A DNA stretch of 64,000 bases, from assembly GCF_003859945.1 (NCBI RefSeq), contig NZ_RQYM01000007.1, positions 86,909-150,908 on the forward strand, in the 5' to 3' direction. Numbering within the stretch: the first letter of the stretch is position 1; every line of letters begins with the position of its first letter. The position numbers were made by a program, and so were the translations under genes. Positions 43,975-52,576 of this stretch are shown here, in pieces. A model generated the notes under the pieces. That model saw only the letters and a list, made by a program, of their open reading frames with translations. It searched no databases and was not told where the DNA came from. This DNA comes from Leucobacter sp. OH1287. Its GTDB lineage: Bacteria; Actinomycetota; Actinomycetes; Actinomycetales; Microbacteriaceae.

Positions 43975-44094
43975 TTAGCGAGGGCATGCGCAGCGTTCCT
44001 CAACGGGAACCCCGGCAAGCGCCTCCTCGATGTGCTGGCCGCAACCAGCCCAGGTGGGCTTGTGACAAACCTCACACTCAACCCGCATACACAT
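43975..44094 (-). CDS. 39-residue cysteine-rich conserved small protein
   Basis: Read on the minus strand from the ATG at 44094 to TAA: it begins MCMRVECEVCHKPTWAGCGQ and ends HIEEALAGVPVEERCACPR. AGGAG lies 7 nt before the ATG. The CxxC followed by CGxH and a final CxC look like a small metal (zinc) site. From memory, the pattern CxxCxKPTWAGCGxHIE recurs in tiny proteins of many Actinobacteria and in eukaryotes, without known function. Two 43.8-44.2 kb flanks contain nothing else. Confidence 0.7.
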   Translation of the reverse strand: MCMRVECEVCHKPTWAGCGQHIEEALAGVPVEERCACPR

Positions 44095-44238
44095 TCCCAG
44101 CTCCTAACTGTTAAGCCTGCTTCAATTCTACGCCGCGTCGGCAAGCGCAACAAACAGCTACGCTTCAGATCAATCATAGAAATCAAATAGACTGATCCGT
44201 TTTTATTGTTCTGTAGCGACACAATAAGGAGATGCGTC

Positions 44239-45909
44239 ATGAAGAAAATTATTAAGGTCACAGCCCCCGTCATTCTCACCGGGGCCCTGCTCGCGGGCTG
44301 CGCGGTCAGCACTACACAGCAGCCGGGCGGGTCTGCGGCAACGCAAACCACCTCAAACACCACCGCCGGGGACTTGACCGTGCCCGGGATCCTCTCGGCA
44401 AACAACGACTACACAACCCTCGGCACTGACGAGTGGAACGCCAGCGAGGCGGCAGACATTAAACTGGGCGGCGACACCGCAACAAGCGACGCTGCGGGTG
44501 TCACAGTCGCTAGCGGATCCGTCACAATCACCGCCGCGGGAGTCTACCGCCTAACCGGCGAATACAGCGGCCAGATCATCGTTAACGCACCCGCAGACGC
44601 ACAGGTTGTGCTGATCCTCGATAACGCAAACATCAGCACAACCGCTGGCGCTGCCGTCGACGTGCAGCAGGCGGAGGATGCCGCGATCCACCTGGCGGAT
44701 AACTCGCAAAACAGCGTTTCAGACACCTCAAGCTACGCTGATTCGAGCGCCGCCAACGCCGCAATCTACGCCGACAGCGACCTGACCATCACCGGTTCCG
44801 GCTCGCTGACAGTGAAGGGCAACGGCAATGACGGGATCGCGAGCAGCGACGACCTGACCATCCTCGGCGGCAAAATCACCGTTGACGCGGCGGATGACGG
44901 GATCCGCGGCAAGGACGCGCTGGCGATCGAGGGCAGCGAGATTAGCATCACCGCGGGCGGCGACGGCCTGAAGAGCGACCAGGAAACCGACGAGGCGAAG
45001 GGTTACATCTACATCGCCGACGGCAAAATCACCGTTGACGCGGCAGCGGACGGTGTGCAGGCGTACACCGATATTGCGATCGCGGGCGGATCCCTAACGG
45101 TCACCGCCGCGGATGACGGCATCAAGAGCGAGGTTAACACCGTGATTGACGGCGGCAGCGTCACCGTCACTAACTCGGTTGAGGCGCTTGAGTCGTTCAA
45201 CATCGGCATCAACGGCGGCGACATCAACCTCACCTCCTCGGACGACGCCGTTAACGCGGCCGGCGACCTGAGCACGCTCACCTACGTCACCGGCAGCAGC
45301 GAAACCAGCGACACCAGCGACAACAGCACCGACACAAGCAGCGACACCGGAACCAACTCCGGCACCGGCACAGGCACCGGCGCGAACACCGCACGCCCTG
45401 GCGCACCAGCGGCCCCTGGTCAGTCGAACACCGGCCCGGGCGGCGGCACCGACACCCCGGGCGGGCAGCTGTTTAACATGACCGGCGGAAACCTCACCGT
45501 CAACTCTGAGGGCGACGGTATCGACTCAAACGGCGACATCAACATCTCCGGCGGAACCATCACCATTAACGGCACCGAGCACGGCGGTAACGGCGCGGTC
45601 GACGTTAACGGCAGCATCAACATCACCGGTGGCGCAGTGTTTGCAACCAGCGGCGGCGGTATGGAGGTTCCGCTCAGCGGCAGCCAGGGGTGGATCATCG
45701 CAAACATCAACGTCTCACGCGGCCAGACCGTCACAGTCACCGATGATGCGGGTAACACAATCGGCGAGTTTAAGGCGGTGAAGTCCGCAACCGCAGTCAG
45801 CGTCTCGGATCCAGCAATAATCAACCGCCAAAGCTATACCGTCACCCTCGATAACGGCGACAGTGTCACCGTCACCGCCGGTCAGTTCAGCGGCGGCGGA
45901 TTCCGCTAA
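44239..45909 (+). CDS. Carbohydrate-binding-domain lipoprotein (DUF4353 type)
   Basis: Exported lipoprotein of 556 residues: lipobox LLAGC with Cys21, then a Thr/Ser/Gln linker. Repeated parallel-beta units follow, such as DLTITGSGSLTVKGNGNDGI, DLTILGGKITVDAADDGIRG and SLTVTAADDGIKSE. They are characteristic of the DUF4353 right-handed beta-helix. A Ser/Thr/Gly/Pro-rich insert (about residues 350-410) interrupts it. AAGGAGATG stands before the ATG. It is 12 nt from a DUF4956 gene, and a VTC gene follows; this trio recurs with CotH-type proteins in other Gram-positives (from memory). Ligand unknown. Confidence 0.82.
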   Translation: MKKIIKVTAPVILTGALLAGCAVSTTQQPGGSAATQTTSNTTAGDLTVPGILSANNDYTTLGTDEWNASEAADIKLGGDTATSDAAGVTVASGSVTITAAGVYRLTGEYSGQIIVNAPADAQVVLILDNANISTTAGAAVDVQQAEDAAIHLADNSQNSVSDTSSYADSSAANAAIYADSDLTITGSGSLTVKGNGNDGIASSDDLTILGGKITVDAADDGIRGKDALAIEGSEISITAGGDGLKSDQETDEAKGYIYIADGKITVDAAADGVQAYTDIAIAGGSLTVTAADDGIKSEVNTVIDGGSVTVTNSVEALESFNIGINGGDINLTSSDDAVNAAGDLSTLTYVTGSSETSDTSDNSTDTSSDTGTNSGTGTGTGANTARPGAPAAPGQSNTGPGGGTDTPGGQLFNMTGGNLTVNSEGDGIDSNGDINISGGTITINGTEHGGNGAVDVNGSINITGGAVFATSGGGMEVPLSGSQGWIIANINVSRGQTVTVTDDAGNTIGEFKAVKSATAVSVSDPAIINRQSYTVTLDNGDSVTVTAGQFSGGGFR

Positions 45910-45921
45910 ACAGGAGCCCAA

Positions 45922-46632
45922 ATGTCACTCACAACCCTCATTCTCGGGGCAGCGAACCTGCTCGCGGTGCTGCTGCTCGCCTTCGTGGTCTATTTCCGCC
46001 GGCACCGCCGACGTGACCTGGTTGTCGCCTTTATCGGCGTTAACATCGGGGTTTTCGCGGTTGCCTCAATCCTCAGCAGCGTCAGCGTCGCAATGGGTGT
46101 CGGCCTCGGACTCTTCGGCGTCCTGTCGATCATCCGACTGCGCTCCAGCGAGATCAACCAGCGCGAGGTCGCCTACTATTTCGCGGCGCTCGCGATGGGG
46201 CTAATCGCCGGCCTCGCCGGTGCTTTAGAGATCACCAACCCGGCACTCCCGCTCGGCCTGCTCGGTCTGATTCTAATCACCATGTGGATCGCGGACCACC
46301 CCGCGCTCCTCCCCCGCAACCTGCACCAGCGGATCCGCTTCGACCGCGCGGTTGCCAACGAGACCGAGCTGAAACGGCAGCTCGAACAGCGCCTCGGAGT
46401 CACCGTCACGGGCGTAACCGTGCAGCAGCGCGATTTCGTCAACGACTCAACCCTCGTCGACGTCAGATACCGCCCGCTCGCAAACCGCAAAACCAGCGTG
46501 GCAGGCAGGTCAAAAGCCCCTGTCACAGAGCTCTCTGCGGCAGCGCCGTTTAGTAACGAGCTGCGTAACCGGCCAGCTCCCGCAACCGCCGGCGTGGCCG
46601 CCCAACACAGCAGAGCCTCCGAGTATGTCTAG
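45922..46632 (+). CDS. DUF4956 membrane protein
   Basis: A 236-residue protein with four membrane helices in the first 140 residues, including RRDLVVAFIGVNIGVFAVAS and GVGLGLFGVLSIIRLRSSEI (the conserved FGxLSIIRLRS motif of DUF4956) and EVAYYFAALAMGLIAGL. A cytosolic C-terminal domain of about 95 residues follows (QRLGVTVTGVTVQQRDFVND). Its stop overlaps the VTC gene start by 8 nt, so the membrane protein and the polymerase-like protein are coupled. Function undescribed; a role as membrane partner of the VTC domain is inferred. Confidence 0.85.
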   Translation: MSLTTLILGAANLLAVLLLAFVVYFRRHRRRDLVVAFIGVNIGVFAVASILSSVSVAMGVGLGLFGVLSIIRLRSSEINQREVAYYFAALAMGLIAGLAGALEITNPALPLGLLGLILITMWIADHPALLPRNLHQRIRFDRAVANETELKRQLEQRLGVTVTGVTVQQRDFVNDSTLVDVRYRPLANRKTSVAGRSKAPVTELSAAAPFSNELRNRPAPATAGVAAQHSRASEYV

Positions 46633-47458
46633 TTTCGAGCGCCACCTAGATACGGCACTGGCGGGGGTGGATCCCGTCTCACTGCCCGAGCTAAACGCCA
46701 ACGCGGAGCTGCTCAGCCGCGTTGACAAGAAGTACATTCTCAGTGAGACGGCTGCGGTTCACGTGCTCGCCGAGCTTGCGGAACACTCCCGCGTGCTGCA
46801 GATCACGGGCGGGCGGAGTTTCGACTACAGCTCGGTGTACTACGACACCGCCGCCAGAGACTCCTACCTGTCGAACGCGCACGGGCGCAGCAACCGCTTC
46901 AAGGTGCGCACACGCCTCTACCGCAACAGCGGCGAGCGCTTCCTGGAGATCAAAACCAAGGACGGGCGCGGGAACACGGTGAAGCAGCGGACCCCCGCGG
47001 CAAGCGGCGCGGGTGGCGGCCCGGCCGGTGAAGGCCCGGCCGGTGGCCCCGCCCGCACTAGCCTGATCGGTGGCGTGCAGCACCTGAGCTTTATCGAGTC
47101 GGTGCTCACCTCCCCGCGCTTCCCCGCGAACCTCGCCGCCAGACTGCAACCCTGCCTGCACAACAGCTACACCCGGAGAACCCTGCTGCTGCCCGACAAC
47201 AGCAGACTCACCTGTGACAGCACCATCCGCTGGACCGACCTGTTCAACAGCGCCACACAGACCGCGACCATCCCCGGCTTTGTGATTATCGAAACGAAGA
47301 GCGCCGGGCAGGTGTCCGCCGCTGATCGAGTGCTGTGGGCTGCGGGGATCCGCCCCACAAGCGTCAGCAAGTTTGGTGCCGGAACCGCCGCCCTCGCCCG
47401 CCACCTGCCACACAACCGCTGGTACCGAGTTGTGAGAAACCACTTCCGGGTGGGTTAA
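46625..47458 (+). CDS. VTC-domain protein, putative polyphosphate polymerase
   Basis: A 277-residue soluble protein with the VTC/CYTH-like tunnel fold. LLSRVDKKYILS gives the first basic cluster, SFDYSSVYYDTAARDSYLSN the usual second strand, NRFKVRTRLYRNSGERFLEI with KTKDGRGNTVKQR the phosphate-binding strands, and GFVIIETKS the late acidic/Lys strand. Yeast Vtc4 makes polyphosphate from ATP. Bacterial relatives are mostly uncharacterised. A Gly/Pro-rich insert (about residues 125-140) is unusual. The genome also encodes Ppk1 (52970-55072), so this would be a second, different route. Confidence 0.8.
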   Translation: MSSFERHLDTALAGVDPVSLPELNANAELLSRVDKKYILSETAAVHVLAELAEHSRVLQITGGRSFDYSSVYYDTAARDSYLSNAHGRSNRFKVRTRLYRNSGERFLEIKTKDGRGNTVKQRTPAASGAGGGPAGEGPAGGPARTSLIGGVQHLSFIESVLTSPRFPANLAARLQPCLHNSYTRRTLLLPDNSRLTCDSTIRWTDLFNSATQTATIPGFVIIETKSAGQVSAADRVLWAAGIRPTSVSKFGAGTAALARHLPHNRWYRVVRNHFRVG

Positions 47459-47506
47459 AGAGCCGATATTTTCACTGTGACCATTCTATGAGTTACTCCT
47501 ATGCTG

Positions 47507-47512
47507 TAGAAT
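47507..47512 (+). promoter_or_regulatory. -10 element, leaderless start of the DUF4870 gene
   Basis: TAGAAT ends 7 nt before the ATG at 47520, with no ribosome binding site. An ATG three codons upstream overlaps the -10 element itself and is therefore unlikely to be used. Confidence 0.45.
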
Positions 47513-47519
47513 GATAGCC

Positions 47520-47882
47520 ATGAATACAAATCAAAACCCTAATGCACTCAGCAACCTGCAGCTCAACTACTGGCTTTCAGTTTTCTTCACCTGGATTCCA
47601 GCGCTGATCTTCTTCCTGCTCAACAAGGAGACCCAGAGCCCACGGGAGCGCGAGTACAACGCCGCAAACCTGAACTTCTCACTCCTGCGCCTGTTCGTTT
47701 ACATCGCGCTGACCATCCTCACACAGCTGCCAGACGTTCTCGGCGTAATCTTCCTGTTCGGCCTCAGCGCACTCAGCATTGTGCTGTTCGTGTTCCACAT
47801 CATCGCCGCCGTGAAGCTGAACGACACTTACCAGCGTGGCGAGAAGGCACCGTTCTTCTTCAACCTCAGCATCGTTAAATAG
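47520..47882 (+). CDS. DUF4870 (Tic20-like) membrane protein
   Basis: A 120-residue protein with three to four hydrophobic helices, including NYWLSVFFTWIPALIFFLLN and IIAAVKLNDTYQRGEKAPF. The order WIPALIFFLLNKE, YNAANLNFSLLRL, and the closing AAVKLN motif is that of DUF4870. Function unknown. It is followed by a strong intrinsic terminator, so it is a single-gene transcript. Confidence 0.82.
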   Translation: MNTNQNPNALSNLQLNYWLSVFFTWIPALIFFLLNKETQSPREREYNAANLNFSLLRLFVYIALTILTQLPDVLGVIFLFGLSALSIVLFVFHIIAAVKLNDTYQRGEKAPFFFNLSIVK

Positions 47883-47916
47883 GCTATTTTCTTGGCGGAT
47901 CCGTGAGGCACCGCCG

Positions 47917-47953
47917 AAACAGGCTCGGAGAATCTTCTCCGGGCCTGTTTTTT
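47917..47953 (+). terminator. Intrinsic terminator after the DUF4870 gene
   Basis: AAACAGGC-CGGAGAA pairs with TTCTCCG-GCCTGTTT around a two-base loop, with one T/G opposition, and runs into a T-tract (TTTTTT). It is the clearest rho-independent terminator in the window and may also serve the convergent CPBP gene. Confidence 0.85.
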
Positions 47954-48009
47954 ATGCCACGGGACCGGGTGCCGGGATTGGCCAGCTAGTCACCGGGCCA
48001 GGCAGCGGG

Positions 48010-48993
48010 CTAGGGAGCTGGGTGCGCAGCTTGGGGCACAGCGGGCCGCGGCGCTGTTTCTGCGGCGCTAGCGGGCCTAAAGCGACCGGTTGCGACGAGG
48101 AGGATCGCGATGGCGGCGGGCAGGATCCACCCCGCAATGCCGACCACCGAGACCAGCGCGGTGGAGTGCGAGGCCGAGTCGGGTGTGAAGATAAACCAGA
48201 AACCGGCGGCGGCGTTAAGCGTGGAGTGTGCGATAGCTGCCGGCCACACCGAGTTTGAGCGAAAGCGCAGCCACCCAAAGATTATCCCGATCACAGTGCA
48301 GAACCCGATCATCAGGAGAACACCGAGGAGACCATTTAGGCCGGTCAGCCCGTAATTGTGACCGAGCAGCGTGAGTGGCGCGTGCCATACACCCCAGAGC
48401 GCTCCACCGATTAGGATCGCACCGGCGGTGCCGTAACGCTGGTAAAGCTCCGGCAGCAACCAACCGCGCCAACCGACCTCCTCACCGAGCGCGGGAAGCA
48501 GGTTGATCACAAACGCCGCAATCAGAACGTTAAACAGCTGCGCCAAAAACAGCGCCCACACCGGCATCGGCAACCTGTCGATACCGTACGGTTTGAGCTG
48601 CTCCAGCGTCAGATCGGCGAGGGGTTGCAGCGTAATATCAAAATCCTGCAGCCCAAGCAGCGCACCGACCGGGGCCGCCGCTAAACAGACGATGACAATC
48701 ACAACGAAGGCGAGCGCAAGCGACGAGATGAAGCGTTTCGCCCTGCCGAGCGGCCACAAACCGAGCCTGCGGATCCGCTCACCCTTTGGAACCGTCGCAA
48801 CCACAACCGCAACCGCGGCGAGCGTCGGCGTGAACATAATCGCGAGGGCGCAGATAGATGTCAGCCAGACTGGCGGATCCGCCGTCAACCACAGCGGGAG
48901 CGCGATCAACCACGCAGCAGCGCAGCTGATAACAGCGAACGTGATTATGCTCTTGGTCGGTGATTTGGCACTCTGAATAGGCTGTTTTGTCAC
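48010..48993 (-). CDS. CPBP-family intramembrane metalloprotease
   Basis: A 327-residue polytopic membrane protein with about eight helices. The CPBP/Abi motif EEVGWRGWLLPEL (motif 1, Glu-Glu and Arg) and GGALWGVWHAPLTL (motif 2, His) are both present, followed by ATIAHSTLNAAAG-like motif 3 (PAAIAHSTLNAA). Members process CAAX-type or other membrane peptides. No bacteriocin genes are near, so the substrate is unknown. The C-terminus is Pro/Ala-rich and low in complexity. Confidence 0.88.
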   Translation of the reverse strand: MTKQPIQSAKSPTKSIITFAVISCAAAWLIALPLWLTADPPVWLTSICALAIMFTPTLAAVAVVVATVPKGERIRRLGLWPLGRAKRFISSLALAFVVIVIVCLAAAPVGALLGLQDFDITLQPLADLTLEQLKPYGIDRLPMPVWALFLAQLFNVLIAAFVINLLPALGEEVGWRGWLLPELYQRYGTAGAILIGGALWGVWHAPLTLLGHNYGLTGLNGLLGVLLMIGFCTVIGIIFGWLRFRSNSVWPAAIAHSTLNAAAGFWFIFTPDSASHSTALVSVVGIAGWILPAAIAILLVATGRFRPASAAETAPRPAVPQAAHPAP

Positions 48994-49050
48994 AGACTAA
49001 AGTCTACCGTGCGGCACGCTAGCGCGCACCCGCGGTGACAGAGTGAGCGT

Positions 49051-49557
49051 TTAGTCGTTTGGCAGCTCAGCAGCCTTCTCGGCGGTGATGATGTAGTCCT
49101 TGTACTCTACGAGGGTGTCATCAAGCACCGGTGTCTCAACGGAGACGTTGTCTGAATTGCCGGACTGCACGTAAGTTTCAACGGTTGAGCCGATCTCCTG
49201 TTTGCCGAGCTCAACAACTTCGATGTCGTGCTTGTCTTTGATGTTGCCGAAGCGGGTGTTACCGGTTGGCACGGTGAACTCCGCGCTAACCTCTTTACCG
49301 TCGGCGGTAACGAAGGTGAAGTTAACCGTCTGCTCCTCGCCGGAGGTGTTAACCGCGCTGAACACAACGTTGTATGGGGTGTCTGGTTTTTCGGCGATCA
49401 AAAGCAGGTTACGAACCTCAACCTCGCCAACCTCAACGCCAACGCCGTCGCTTGGGTCGTAGTCTTTCAGAGTAGCAACCGGAGCAGCCAGGGCGCAGCC
49501 GGTGACGCTAGCAGCCATAGCACCCGCAAGGATCAGTGATGTTAGGCGAGTCTTCAA
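49051..49557 (-). CDS. Hypothetical lipoprotein, Ig-like fold likely
   Basis: A 168-residue lipoprotein from a TTG at 49557 (GGAGG at 6 nt). The lipobox is VTGC with Cys21. The mature part is beta-rich (VEVRNLLLIAEKPDTPYNVV then FSAVNTSGEEQTVNFTFVTA), resembling small actinobacterial surface lipoproteins. These are sometimes annotated, without basis, as DNA modification methylase. A longer frame from 49584 lacks a ribosome site. Divergent from carD. Confidence 0.75.
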   Translation of the reverse strand: MKTRLTSLILAGAMAASVTGCALAAPVATLKDYDPSDGVGVEVGEVEVRNLLLIAEKPDTPYNVVFSAVNTSGEEQTVNFTFVTADGKEVSAEFTVPTGNTRFGNIKDKHDIEVVELGKQEIGSTVETYVQSGNSDNVSVETPVLDDTLVEYKDYIITAEKAAELPND

Positions 49558-49651
49558 GAGGTCCTCCAAGGTTAAACTATCCATGCCTATTACAGTTCAG
49601 ACATATACACAACTAATGATACAGATTTCTCAGCTTCTATGCAGCTTAGGG

Positions 49652-49681
49652 TTACCTTTCTAGGGTGTGTCTAAATATGAT
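49652..49681 (+). promoter_or_regulatory. Promoter of carD
   Basis: TTACCT (49652-49657) and TATGAT (49676-49681) are 18 bp apart. A start near 49688 leaves a short leader with AAGGAG about 9 nt before the ATG at 49717. Confidence 0.5.
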
Positions 49682-49716
49682 AATCTGGTAGGCGGACTGT
49701 ATAAGGAGCCGAGTGT

Positions 49717-50199
49717 ATGCAATTTGAAGTTGGTGAAACCGTTGTCTACCCCCACCACGGGGCAGCAAAAATTGTTGATATTAAGCAGCGCAAGCTCGGC
49801 GGCAAAGAACGCACCTTCCTGAAACTCGAGGTCAACCAGGGCGATCTCACGATTGAGGTTCCAGCAGAGAACTGTGAACTTGTGGGTGTCCGCGATGTGA
49901 TCGACGATGCCGGTTTAGAAGAGGTATACGGCGTTTTGCGCGCCGAGTTCACCGAGGAACCGAGCAACTGGTCACGCCGTTACAAGGCTAACCTCGAAAA
50001 ACTCTCATCAGGCGATGTTATTAAGGTGTCTGAGGTGGTGCGGGATCTGTGGCGCCGGGAGAACGACCGCGGTCTGTCTGCCGGAGAGAAGCGGATGCTT
50101 GCCAAAGCACGCCAGATTCTGATCTCGGAGCTGGCACTCGCCAAAAAAACCGATGAGGAAGAAGCGACTAAGCTGCTCGATGAGATTCTCGAGTCCTAG
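49717..50199 (+). CDS. carD: CarD-family RNA polymerase-binding regulator
   Basis: A 160-residue CarD/CdnL protein. The N-terminal Tudor-like RNA polymerase interaction domain opens [20 protein letters not shown] and continues to [15 protein letters not shown]. The helical DNA-binding domain holds [16 protein letters not shown], and the conserved Trp for promoter fork stabilisation is in [20 protein letters not shown]. It stabilises open promoter complexes, notably at rRNA promoters. AAGGAG precedes the ATG and a hairpin terminator follows, so it is monocistronic. Confidence 0.95.
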   Translation: MQFEVGETVVYPHHGAAKIVDIKQRKLGGKERTFLKLEVNQGDLTIEVPAENCELVGVRDVIDDAGLEEVYGVLRAEFTEEPSNWSRRYKANLEKLSSGDVIKVSEVVRDLWRRENDRGLSAGEKRMLAKARQILISELALAKKTDEEEATKLLDEILES

Positions 50200-50231
50200 C
50201 GACCGAGCCTGCGATAAATGCTGCATTTTAG

Positions 50232-50264
50232 AGAGCGCGCCCGGTTTTTTCCGTGGCGCGCTCT
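50232..50264 (+). terminator. Hairpin terminator after carD
   Basis: AGAGCGCGCC (50232-50241) and GGCGCGCTCT (50255-50264) are perfect 10-bp arms around a T-rich loop, 33 nt after the carD stop. It has no T-tract after the stem. Confidence 0.75.
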
Positions 50265-50278
50265 GCTTTATCGGCGGC

Positions 50279-50333
50279 TGGTGGATCCGCTTACCGCCCC
50301 GCTGGGTGGTGGATCCGCTAACCACCTCGCTGG
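50279..50333. repeat. Two 28-bp direct repeats containing GGATCC
   Basis: TGGTGGATCCGCT and the following 14 bases occur twice in tandem (from 50279 and from 50307) with three or so mismatches. A further inverted GGATCCACC copy lies at 50343-50351. They lie between convergent carD and gpmA, with no gene in the gap. Confidence 0.7.
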
Positions 50334-50367
50334 CTGGCTGACGGATCCACCCCACCCCCAATAGCCG

Positions 50368-51108
50368 CTATTTACCCTGCGCAGCAACCGCCGCAGCACC
50401 GGCGGCAGCAGCCTCCGGGTCAAGGTACTCGGCAGGAGCGATCGGCTGGTAGTTGTCGTCGAGCTGGTAGACGAGCGGGATACCGGTTGGGATGTTGAGC
50501 CCCGCAATATCCTCGTCAGAGATGCCGTCGAGGTGCTTAACCAGCGCGCGCAGTGAGTTGCCGTGCGCGGCAACCAGCACGATCTTGCCCGCGTCCAGAT
50601 CCGGTTTAATGCTCTCGTTCCAGTACGGCAGCATCCGCTCGATCACGTCCTTCAGGCACTCGGTGCGCGGCATTGTGTCGCGGATGTCTGCGTAGCGCTC
50701 GTCGTTGATCTGTGACCACTCTGACGAGTCATCAAGTGCTGGCGGCGGGGTGTCGAAGCTGCGACGCCAGGTCATAAACTGCTCCTCACCAAACTCGGCG
50801 AGGGTCTGCGCCTTGTCTTTGCCCTGCAGCGCGCCATAGTGACGCTCGTTCAGTCGCCAGGTGCGGGACACCGGGATCCATGACCGTTCAGCGTTCTCCA
50901 GCGCAATATTCGCTGTGTGGATCGCCCTGCTCAAAAGCGAGGTGTGCAGCACATCAGGCAGCAGCCCGGCAGCCTTCAACAGCTGCCCGGCGCGCGCGCC
51001 CTCAGCGCGGCCCTTCTCGGTCAGGTTAACATCAACCCAGCCGGTGAACAGGTTCTTTTCGTTCCACTGGCTTTGGCCGTGACGCAGCAGAATTAGAGTT
51101 TTTGCCAT
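50368..51108 (-). CDS. gpmA: 2,3-bisphosphoglycerate-dependent phosphoglycerate mutase
   Basis: Glycolytic enzyme interconverting 3- and 2-phosphoglycerate, 246 residues. The phosphohistidine motif [20 protein letters not shown] is at the N-terminus. [14 protein letters not shown] and the second catalytic His in [20 protein letters not shown] follow. Length and motifs fit GpmA fully. It lies 26 nt after ygfZ and is probably cotranscribed with it. Confidence 0.96.
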   Translation of the reverse strand: MAKTLILLRHGQSQWNEKNLFTGWVDVNLTEKGRAEGARAGQLLKAAGLLPDVLHTSLLSRAIHTANIALENAERSWIPVSRTWRLNERHYGALQGKDKAQTLAEFGEEQFMTWRRSFDTPPPALDDSSEWSQINDERYADIRDTMPRTECLKDVIERMLPYWNESIKPDLDAGKIVLVAAHGNSLRALVKHLDGISDEDIAGLNIPTGIPLVYQLDDNYQPIAPAEYLDPEAAAAGAAAVAAQGK

Positions 51109-51134
51109 TGCTTCTCCTGTTTAGATAGATAGAT

Positions 51135-52262
51135 TTAGAGTCGTTTAAACCTTGGAATATCGCGGGTCGCACCGGCACCGATCGGCACAATCACCTGCTG
51201 TGATGCCCTGGTGAATCCGTCACCGACAGCGACATCGAACTCGGCGTCCGCGGCGGTCCCCCGCTTCAGCAGCGCCATCGCAATCGGCCCGAGCTCGTGA
51301 TGTAAAACAGCCCGAGTAACACGGCCGAGCGGTTTCGCCTTACCCGCCTCCGCAAAATCGGCGGCCGCGGGATACACAAGCGCCCCCGCCTGCGGCAGTT
51401 CACCGCCGCTGCCGTCAATGTGCAGCAGCACCAGCCTGCGCGGAGGGTGACCGAGATTGTGCACCTTCGCAACCGTCTCCTGCCCGCGATAGCAGCCCTT
51501 CGACAGGTGAACGGCGGTGCGCAGCATATCAAACTCGTGCGGAATAGTGCGGTCATCAAGGTCTTTTACGGTCGGTCTCGCAGCCGCGATCTGCAGCGCG
51601 GCAAGCGCCATCGAACCGGCCGCCTTAATCTCACCCTGACGAACCAGACCGGCAAGCTCCGACACCCGCTCCCGATCAACTATCGTGTATCGGCAGCTGA
51701 AGCCGTCCGCGGCGGGGTGTAACTCTGCGTACTGGTGACCGCCCTCGGTAACAACCTCCCAGGGGTCCTGCCACACCGCGTGCGGCGCAAGCTGCTCGGT
51801 CGCGAGCGTTGCCTGGCTTGGCGCGTTGGTGGATCCGCCAGCGCTCACCACAACAGCCAGGTGCGGCGCCGTAGCAACCTCAACCCGCAGCGCGAAACGC
51901 ATCCGGTTAAGAAACTCGACGAGGGATTCGACGTGATCGGCGTCAACAATCAGCCAGGTGGTTTCGCCGTCGTCAACAAGAAACAGCTGCTGTTCGATTC
52001 TGCCCTGCGGTGAGAGCAGCAGTGATTCGGCGCTGACACCCGCAGCCAGGGTGTCAAGCTTTTGGGAGGTTAGCGAGTTGAGCCAGCGCAGCCGATCGGG
52101 CCCTGTGACGGTGACCACGGCGAGATCCGCCGCGTCAATAACCGCCTTACCCGCGGCAAAGTCACGCTGTTCGCGAAGCGGAGCACCGAAGTGCAAACAG
52201 CACTGCCCTGCCTCATCAAGAACAGCGCCGGGCAGCGACTGAAACGGTGTGCTGACGCTCAC
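51135..52262 (-). CDS. ygfZ: Folate-binding protein YgfZ (iron-sulfur cluster assembly/repair)
   Basis: Glycine cleavage T-like protein of 375 residues that uses tetrahydrofolate to support iron-sulfur enzymes. The signature KGCYRGQETVAKVHNLGHPP, the YgfZ motif K-G-C-Y-x-G-Q-E, is near residue 255. DRLRWLNSLTSQKLDTL is the folate-site N-terminal region. It is flanked by a small membrane protein gene 15 nt upstream and gpmA 26 nt downstream, all in one direction. Confidence 0.92.
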   Translation of the reverse strand: MSVSTPFQSLPGAVLDEAGQCCLHFGAPLREQRDFAAGKAVIDAADLAVVTVTGPDRLRWLNSLTSQKLDTLAAGVSAESLLLSPQGRIEQQLFLVDDGETTWLIVDADHVESLVEFLNRMRFALRVEVATAPHLAVVVSAGGSTNAPSQATLATEQLAPHAVWQDPWEVVTEGGHQYAELHPAADGFSCRYTIVDRERVSELAGLVRQGEIKAAGSMALAALQIAAARPTVKDLDDRTIPHEFDMLRTAVHLSKGCYRGQETVAKVHNLGHPPRRLVLLHIDGSGGELPQAGALVYPAAADFAEAGKAKPLGRVTRAVLHHELGPIAMALLKRGTAADAEFDVAVGDGFTRASQQVIVPIGAGATRDIPRFKRL

Positions 52263-52277
52263 GGCGATACTCAGAAA

Positions 52278-52466
52278 CTAACGCTGGCCCTTGTAGAGTT
52301 TAAAGACCACAACCCCCGCGATCCACGCAATTGCGATGGATGCGAGCGCCAGCAGCGAGAGGAAGAAGATCTCAAGGCCGAGGATAAAACCTGATGAGCT
52401 CGCCGGGGCTGACGCAGGAAGCAGCACAACCAATCCAGTGATCAAGTAAGAAAGTGTTGCAATCAT
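52278..52466 (-). CDS. Small two-helix membrane protein
   Basis: A 62-residue protein with two membrane segments (SYLITGLVVLLPAS and LEIFFLSLLALASIAIAWIA) and the short basic tail KLYKGQR. It lies 15 nt before ygfZ on the same strand. No family recognised; function unknown. Confidence 0.6.
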   Translation of the reverse strand: MIATLSYLITGLVVLLPASAPASSSGFILGLEIFFLSLLALASIAIAWIAGVVVFKLYKGQR

Positions 52467-52576
52467 ACTTCAAGTCTATCGCAGCTTTGCCCCGGCGGTG
52501 ACGCTTTGCGGCGGCGGCGGCGCATTCAGCGGCGGCGGGGCTTTGCGGCGGCCGGATTGCGATCCGCGGTGACGCT

